Of a stretch of DNA of 14,364 bases, positions 8,701 to 14,364 are shown one piece after another (within the stretch, counting starts at the first letter, position 1; each line of letters opens with the position of its first letter). The stretch is taken from NCBI RefSeq assembly GCF_000003605.2, contig NW_003129858.1, positions 206,237 through 220,600 of the forward strand, read 5' to 3'. Source of the DNA: Saccoglossus kowalevskii. Its lineage: Eukaryota > Hemichordata > Enteropneusta > Harrimaniidae. The notes beneath the pieces are model-generated. The model was given only the letters and a program-made list of their open reading frames with translations. It was not told the DNA's origin and searched no databases. A program made the translations under genes and the position numbers.

Positions 8701-9138
8701 CATATTTACCCGTTTATTTACCCGTGATAAAATGACTAACATTCTGTAAATTTTAGCGTGTTTACATGTATGAATCTTATAAGAGAATAGTTTGATTTAA
8801 ATATAACTTGCTTTATATTTTGTAGATTTCAACAGCACTTAATATCGAAAATTGTCTTATTTTCGAACCCTGTTCCATACACTCAGCGAGTAAGCCGTTG
8901 TATTGCTGATCCCCATTATATAAACATTCCATATATTCCAAATATCACTGTAAATCTAGCCGTCGTTTGCCGTGTCGTTTGGTACACGCATCGTCGGTTA
9001 GGGTGGGTCACTGTATTTCTTGCTGTCGTTGGCCGGGTCATTTTCAACTTTATTGAAATGCTTGAGATACTTGATGAACATGTGATTGTGTCAGCGGTGT
9101 TTATAACACACCTGTAATTCAACCTCAGCTACTGTATA
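8701..9138. other. Non-coding stretch
   Basis: I see no gene or repeat that I can support. The minus-strand open frame at 8916-9122 has no domain. Confidence 0.5.
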
Positions 9139-9420
9139 ATGTGTGTCCTACATTTAGGACGCAGTCGCACTCATGCCTTAAATAGGTATATGGCCACATA
9201 TAGTATATATGGTATAGTAAAACTCATTCCAAATGTTGATATATTTAGTGGGGTGCACAATCTACAGATGGAATGCAATATTTTCTTCCTAACATTTAAC
9301 AGATATTTTTATATTTTATGTACAATTTTGTTTTGTATATACTGTTGTGTGTTTTTATTTTGAGAAGCATGTAAATGGGACATGATCCCATAGCATTTCC
9401 AAATAAATAAATAAATAAAT
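9139..9420 (+). mobile_element. Probable LINE 3' end with (AAAT)n tail
   Basis: A T-rich stretch leads to a stem ATGGGA (9375-9380) / TCCCAT (9386-9391) and then a tail of five AAAT units (9401-9420). A small hairpin followed by a microsatellite tail is the usual 3' end of several LINE clades. No reverse-transcriptase coding is visible upstream, so only the 3' UTR would be present. The left boundary is a guess. Confidence 0.45.
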
Positions 9421-10527
9421 CCAATATGTCCTGATATATTGAATAGAAACACGTGGAATATCTTTGTCAATATCGATAATTTGTTTGATATATATTCGCA
9501 CCAGCCAACACCAAGAGACTTATTTAAATATATTCAATATTGACGATTTAAATCCTTGCCCATGAAAAAAATTGCATCATGGAAAAGACCACATGGTCCC
9601 CTGGATTGACATTATACCTGATAGAAATTCATTTGATTACGAAAATGACAAACCTCGTTTTTTACTTTGAACTTATCGTTGACTAAATGTATACAATCTT
9701 TGCTATTCAATGGGATTGTACGACTTTTCCATCGCACTGGTTGGCCTGGGCACTATGTAGAAATTACCTATTGGGAACGTGCCATAGAAATGGGTTATGT
9801 TTTTTTGTTGGTATATTTCCTGTCCAAATAGTTATAAATTCAGGGTATGAATATCTACGATATTTGAGCAGTACAGGGAACTTTTTTGAATAAACACTGA
9901 TCTATATGCAAGACCCAACCCCCGCCCGAATTCCGTTTAAATATCGTTAAATTGTACCGATTACTCCTAGCGACGTCTCTCATGTTGCCCAGGCAGATAT
10001 ACACAGTACAATAGAGGGCGCAACTTCATAAACAACTGCATTCTAGTTTTGCGCAAACAATGGCAGCAGTTGTATTATTTAGTATCAACATGGGTTTAAA
10101 AAACATGTACTTTGGTATAAATATGGTTATGAATTTTGTCAAAACATTGGTATAAAAATACACACACTTTTGAAGGCTCAGTGTTGTCCTCTACCCAATT
10201 TTAGGTCTGGCGGCCTCCGGAACTTGTTGGATACGTTCTAGCTACAGTACTAGTAGCCGGTCGACGTCAGATATCCTTGTTACGTTACTAATACTTCTAA
10301 AACATATCTGAAACAGGTACATGGTGACGATATAGAGGTGAAACTAAAAGTGAAAAATTCCTGGGAAAGAGCACTCTGTGTATTATCCACCCCAATGAAA
10401 CTTAACATTTCATACAGACCGACCACATGACCACGCTGGTATAGATGTCTGATTAATTTGTCTCTAATTTTTGGCCATTTAATGCTTGGTCTTTTTTCAA
10501 GATTTATTTATTGCACTTGCATGTTAC
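9421..10527. other. Non-coding stretch
   Basis: AT-rich DNA with no supportable gene. TACTAGTA occurs at 10248-10255. The open frame at 9687-9893 shows no domain. Confidence 0.5.
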
Positions 10528-11338
10528 GGATTTGATCTATGACCTCTACCTGCTTCTGGCGACAATTCGACGATTTGAGGATCGTTTAAGAGGCTCTAAA
10601 TCGATTTTACGAATTTTCCACGACGGGTTTCGAAAACTTATACAACCACTAAAGTCAAATTTTCGAACAAAGCTTGGAACTTTGCAATCGCTTCACACAA
10701 CTTTGTAAAATAATTCTTAACATTATACAATCAGTTCGTGTGACCTGTTTGTTTATATTCTTCTGACGTTTACTCGACTTTTGAGTATTTGCAATCGCTT
10801 AACAAAACATTGAACGCTACTTCTCTGTATTATACATTCAGTTCATTTGACTCTGCATATTTGAACTTGCTTCCACTCACTTTTGATTTTGTTTGTGTCT
10901 TTTAACTGCGGTGTTCGGTAGGGCATTTGAACATTTGCAATCAATTCTACCAATTTTTCAATCGCTTTTCACAACTTTATGTGCTATTTTGCAATATTAT
11001 ACATTGGGCTCGTACGGCAGTCTGGTAAAGCACATGATCGTTCATTATGGTTTTTATTATTTTTTCTGAATTTTTAACTCCCGGCTTCGGTAGAAAAACA
11101 ACTTATGAGGTCAAATCTGCAAACAATTCTACCAAGAGTTCAATCGCTTTTCACAACTTCGCACGATCAATTCTTCAAATTACTGCCATCATTGCCAACT
11201 ACGCGTTTTGGATTTGACCTATGACCCATACCTGCTTCTGATGACAATTTGACGATTATCGTTTACGAGGCCTCTTAACGCTTTTTCGAATTTTCCACGA
11301 CGGGTTTAGAAAATACAACCACCAATGTCAAATTTTCA
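10528..11338. repeat. Block of diverged direct repeats
   Basis: Two outer copies of about 130-140 bp (10528-10666 and 11210-11338) share GGATTTGA, CTATGACC, ACCTGCTTCTG, GAATTTTCCACGACGGGTTT, ACAACCAC and GTCAAATTTTC. Between them the phrase GCAATCGCTT or TCAATCGCTTTTCACAAC recurs near 10684, 10791, 10958 and 11140. The first three copies are followed by an ATTATACA-TCAGTTC-like stretch. The copies near 10904-10980 and 11076-11160 also share a TTCGGTAG to ATTCTACCA module. The units are diverged, with spacings near 107 and 170-180 bases. No protein is encoded; an open frame at 10511-10708 covers the first copy only. Confidence 0.65.
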
Positions 11339-12122
11339 AAAAGATTGTCAATACCGACAATGCGCTGGCAGATCGAAATAAAATGTTTGCAGTTCTTTCA
11401 TTTACAATTGAGAATATCATAGAATTAATTACATACAAATCTCTGACTGACAACCTAGGAAAAGCAAAATGAAGGTCGTATATTTAAATGTCTTCGCCTA
11501 TTTGCAGACGTGAATGAAGTTGTTGGTCACCTGACAACAATCGATTGTGATGAGTGCAAATGCGACGTATTACCTCCTAAAACAACGTAGCAGGCCATAA
11601 CCCGTGACGGTGCAGCGACTAACGTATCTAAAGAAGTCTCTGATTGCTGACTGTGACGTCATAAATGATTCGACAGATACACATGCATTGTTATCGACGA
11701 CAAATACAAAACATACCTTATTAGTAAGTTATTATTAGTATTATCTTGTTGCCAAAGTGGTAATGTCAGTGTTAACTAATGTTTCCCAATTGTGATCAGC
11801 TTTGACAACAAGACACCGATAATACCAGTAATCACCGTTTAATACCAAGTGTCGCCACCCGCGCATGCGTCAGATGGCCATAGTGTGTCATTGTTTACAA
11901 ACAAGCATCTACCCATGCGTTTGCGTTTTGAGCGTGTGTTGTTATCGTCATTTGGGATTCGATTCCTGCGCGTGCACACGACCATTCTGCTTTAAGTTTA
12001 CGTTTATATTAGTAGGCACTAATGTATGATAAGCTATATCTAAGAAGACATTGGTAAACACCACAAGAAATTGTTTGCCAATGAAAGGCAACAATTTCCA
12101 AAGAAATCAATAACCTATTTAT
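11339..12122. other. Non-coding stretch before the transposon
   Basis: I see no gene. A full palindromic cAMP-response element TGACGTCA lies at 11654-11661. A short CpG-richer patch at 11850-11990 holds GCGCATGCGT (NRF1-like) and TGTTTACAAACA (forkhead-like). These could be promoter elements of a gene outside the window or chance matches. Confidence 0.45.
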
Positions 12123-12280
12123 ATTTACAATCGTTTTCACTAAACATTGGACAATCAGATTGTGGTAAATGTTGATACATCAGAGCAAGTACCTAATGAA
12201 ATTGCCACTGATTTTATCACTACTAATCAAAACATTATAACTGTAGCATAAACATGTTTGATACAATGTATAACTGTCTG
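12123..12280 (+). repeat. Left terminal inverted repeat
   Basis: It begins ATTTACAATCG and ends CTGTCTG. It matches the right repeat at all but two of 158 positions: A/G within TTTTC(A/G)CTAAAC, and one base at 12273 against 13974. The similarity stops abruptly at both edges. Confidence 0.9.
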
Positions 12281-12806
12281 TACTCAACTCATTTACATAA
12301 AATGTTACGTTTTGTATGTGTCCCAGTAGTGTGTCCAGACATTCAGAGCATATAACGCGGGAAAGTCGGGAGTACATGTACCGGGACATGTACTAGTAAT
12401 TTGGTGACAAAATGCAGTCTCATAAATGAGGATTCGATACACAGTTTAGTGTACGACAGAAAATTGTTGAACTTTACTTAAATTGGCTGTCGTGTAGTCA
12501 ATTTGCACAACAAACTAGGGTGTCAAATAGTACTACGAATAATATATGCACTAAACATATTACTTGCGGTGATGTTTCAGCTGGGAAGCTCGGACGAAAA
12601 CATGGTAACAGAACATGCTTGACTGATAATATTTTACAGCATATTGAATTTTATAAACTGCGACAGCCTAGTATTTATCGGCGTGAAATTCAGTCAAAGT
12701 TTCGCCAAGATAATGTGTGCCACGATGACCCCAGTTCATCCATGGTTTACCGGGGACTAATATTCACCACCTAAACATGACGAGGAAAAAGTTAAAACCT
12801 ATAATT

Positions 12807-12971
12807 CAAGGCCGTAGGAACCGTACTGGCCATACCGGCTATGGCCGGACCACTTCTGCACGGCCCCTAGCAGACGTGGTCCTTAGGCCAACGTCAACAT
12901 ACGCCTCGGACCTACGGCCCTCGATGGATGGCCGGACCAAATACTAGTATTTTTTGCTTCCTACGATCTTG
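12807..12971. mobile_element. Nested MITE inside the transposase
   Basis: CAAGGCCGTAGGAA (12807-12820) and TTCCTACGATCTTG (12958-12971) are inverted repeats with two mismatches in 14. Removing exactly 164 bases (12807-12970) rejoins KPII to VTAAK in one frame, which supports an insertion. The segment is much GC-richer than the transposase around it. It also contains a 12-bp direct repeat ATGGCCGGACCA (12841-12852, 12928-12939), an internal pair GGCCGTAGG/CCTACGGCC (12810-12818, 12911-12919) and a 14-bp palindrome AAATACTAGTATTT (12939-12952). I find no clear target-site duplication, so the family is open. Confidence 0.65.
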
Positions 12972-13335
12972 TGACTGCTGCAAAGTCAACGACTGAAATT
13001 AACGAACAACGAATGCTTGATTTTATCGATAACATTTCTGATTTTAGACCAGAACAGCTGCACAAGTTTGACGAGGCGTCTGTCATTCGTACTACTGGAA
13101 ACCGGCGTTACGGGCATACAGAAATTGGTAAACCGGCGATAGAAATACAGCGGTTTGCGTCTAATGTTAATTACACAATAAACCTGCTTACAAGTATATT
13201 TGGTGTCGAACAATCTGATATCATTGTTGGACCTTCCAATGCTACAGAAATGATGAACTTTTTCTTTGAAGCAGTCAATGTAGAAGACCACGTTGGAAAT
13301 CGTTGTTTGGCACCGGGATATTGTGTAATCAAGGA

Positions 13336-13343
13336 TACTAGTA
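13336..13343 (+). other. TACTAGTA insertion at catalytic D-N pair
   Basis: The sequence GA-TACTAGTA-AT replaces what should be GATAAT (Asp-Asn). That fits a TA target duplicated around a four-base CTAG remnant, the usual form of a Tc1-type excision scar. Confidence 0.5.
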
Positions 13344-13947
13344 ATTGTGGTTTTCATCACGCCAGGATTGTCGAACCTAATTTGGTACATTTATTACAAC
13401 AGCAAGGAGTGCACCTAATTTTTCAACCACCATACAATCTCCAGTATAATATCTCTGAACAATGTTTTTGGTCTATAAAATCGTATTTGGGGGGAAACCA
13501 GGAAATTTTCTATAGATTTACTGAGTTTGCTATAGCAGACGCCATTGATCACATCACGCTCGGGGCATGTCAAATTTTTGATAGAGAAAGTGTCATTTGC
13601 TTTCCGCCAAAAACTTGTCAATACGAACTGAAATGGAAGTCAACATGTACCAGTATTAAGACAATATATATTCACTTGTATTTCATTTTATATGATTTGC
13701 AGACGAATAGCCTGCATTCGCCTTAAAAAAGCAATCTGTTCGCATAGATAGTCAACAAAATTTTGATATGACATGCACATAAACTCGTCTTCTTTAACAT
13801 AGATGAGAACAATTCTGTCCTCCGTGTAATAAGTAAAATGCAGCTTGAAAAGATTGTCCAAAGAGCATTGTAAATCAGCAATGCTGGTCAGAATTCACAC
13901 TGTTCACGCTAAAAAAAAACGAAATGTCTTGCGCAAACAATAAAAGA

Positions 13948-13959
13948 GAGAATGGCGCC
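13948..13959 (+). repeat. 12-bp direct repeat, copy inside the element
   Basis: GAGAATGGCGCC occurs here, just inside the right TIR, and again at 14271-14282 outside the element. The two copies lie 323 bases apart. It may be coincidence or a trace of an older rearrangement. Confidence 0.4.
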
Positions 13960-13966
13960 TTGGACT

Positions 13967-14124
13967 CAGACAGGTATACATTGTATCAAACATGTTTATG
14001 CTACAGTTATAATGTTTTGATTAGTAGTGATAAAATCAGTGGCAATTTCATTAGGTACTTGCTCTGATGTATCAACATTTACCACAATCTGATTGTCCAA
14101 TGTTTAGCGAAAACGATTGTAAAT
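13967..14124 (-). repeat. Right terminal inverted repeat
   Basis: This is the reverse complement of 12123-12280 with two differences in 158. A minus-strand open frame in the left copy (12180-12389) is an accident of this repeat. Confidence 0.9.
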
Positions 14125-14364
14125 GCGTCAATAAAAGTTGGCGAGATTTACAGTATGTCAGAACGTCAGAAAGACTATGGTAATCGACTCCAATGATCGG
14201 CTGTGTGCACACTTGGCAATAGACAGGTCACAATCTGTCCAATTACCAGGCTCACGACATTCGTATTTGGGAGAATGGCGCCCTTTCGTAGGAAACTATT
14301 CGTTCCGTGTAATTGTTGGTGCACCAAATTTTATTGTATTCACTCAAGATGGCAATACACTTGA
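14125..14364. other. Right flank of the transposon
   Basis: No gene or further inverted repeat to the left flank is visible. The window ends here. Confidence 0.5.

Larger units (their letters stand above)
12412..13726 (+). pseudogene. Broken DDE transposase (IS630/Tc1/mariner type)
   Basis: The enzyme would cut and paste the surrounding element. The ATG at 12412 is followed by an in-frame TGA at 12427, plausibly a decayed CGA. From 12430 comes a helix-turn-helix region, VRQKIVELYLNW and then IEFYKLRQPSIYRREIQ, up to TAA 12772. The reading then shifts frame to MTRKKLKPII (12777-12806). A nested insertion fills 12807-12970. The catalytic domain follows: FDEASV with the first Asp at 13070-13072, GNRRYG, FASNVNYTINLL, CVIKD with the second Asp at 13334-13336, NCGFHH, LIFQPPYN, then SEQCF with the Glu at 13457-13459. 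All three acidic residues survive. The usual D-N pair before CGFHH is split by a 6-base insertion coding Thr-Ser, so 40 residues separate the second Asp from the Glu instead of 38. The region after about 13570 no longer resembles the family. Family assignment is firm; the subfamily is not. Confidence 0.85.
12123..14124 (+). mobile_element. Tc1/mariner/IS630-type transposon with 158-bp TIRs
   Basis: Inverted repeats at 12123-12280 and 13967-14124 bracket a single broken transposase gene in the sense direction. The total length is 2002 bp. Every paired position sums to 26247, so the arms align without gaps. The leader between the left repeat and the first ATG is about 130 bases, and about 240 bases follow the last stop. 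This family duplicates a TA. The outermost candidate is TA at 12122-12123 against TG at 14124-14125, so one copy would have changed by a single transition. The element cannot move itself because the transposase is broken, though its intact ends may still be usable by a related enzyme. Confidence 0.8.

Noticed and set aside
11654-11661. TGACGTCA as a promoter
   Set aside because: A lone CRE with no gene start in view; kept only as a note.
12180-12389. Minus-strand frame over the left TIR
   Set aside because: It falls mostly within the inverted repeat and has no domain.
12520-12774. Independent small gene starting at GTG
   Set aside because: The frame is open upstream to 12430 and is the helix-turn-helix half of the transposase. 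GTG is not a normal start in animals.
12986-13390. Minus-strand 134-residue frame
   Set aside because: It is the antisense shadow of the transposase catalytic domain.
12971-13726. Intact 251-residue transposase
   Set aside because: It lacks the DNA-binding half, begins at GTG immediately after the nested insertion, and its C-terminus drifts from the family.

Overview
The window looks like nuclear DNA of an invertebrate animal, probably marine. It is AT-rich and has one spliced gene with GT-AG introns. That gene belongs to a metazoan membrane-protein family, and it sits among LINE, hAT-like and Tc1/mariner-type debris. There are no bacterial operons or CRISPR arrays, and I recognised no RNA genes, although no tRNA or other RNA-gene scan could be run. 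The phylum cannot be fixed from this sequence alone; deuterostome and lophotrochozoan invertebrates both fit.

Layout. Positions 1-5268 hold no gene I can support. They contain AT-rich DNA, an hAT-like MITE (877-1095), three short hairpins of similar style (832-859, 1519-1547, 2672-2699) and a CACGTG repeat cluster (2016-2101). A 25-bp palindrome with a 7-bp direct repeat on each side (5269-5307) stands just before the gene. The gene runs from 5579 to about 8173 on the + strand in three exons (5579-5705, 6693-6875, 7979-8173). It encodes a small two-segment membrane protein of the SPEC3/Stum family. Its upstream region carries a 14-bp match to the RFX X-box, the element that switches on cilium genes, which fits the ciliated-cell and mechanosensory biology known for this family. 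Intron 2 holds the decayed 3' end of a LINE. The last exon reads well in two frames: the frame continuing from exon 2 stops at 8127, while a shifted frame continues to 8173 and encodes a proline-rich PPxY tail.

Downstream, 8359-8700 is an imperfect inverted-repeat element, about 9139-9420 is a probable LINE 3' end with an (AAAT)n tail, and 10528-11338 is a block of diverged direct repeats. From 12123 to 14124 lies a 2-kb Tc1/mariner/IS630-type transposon. Its 158-bp terminal inverted repeats are nearly identical, yet its transposase is broken by a stop codon, a frameshift, a 164-bp nested insertion and a 6-bp insertion beside a catalytic aspartate.

The three most interesting points are the X-box upstream of a SPEC3/Stum gene, the two-frame last exon, and the contrast between fresh TIRs and a wrecked transposase. 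Inside that transposase an 8-bp TACTAGTA looks like a transposon excision scar, and the same 8-mer occurs five times in the window.
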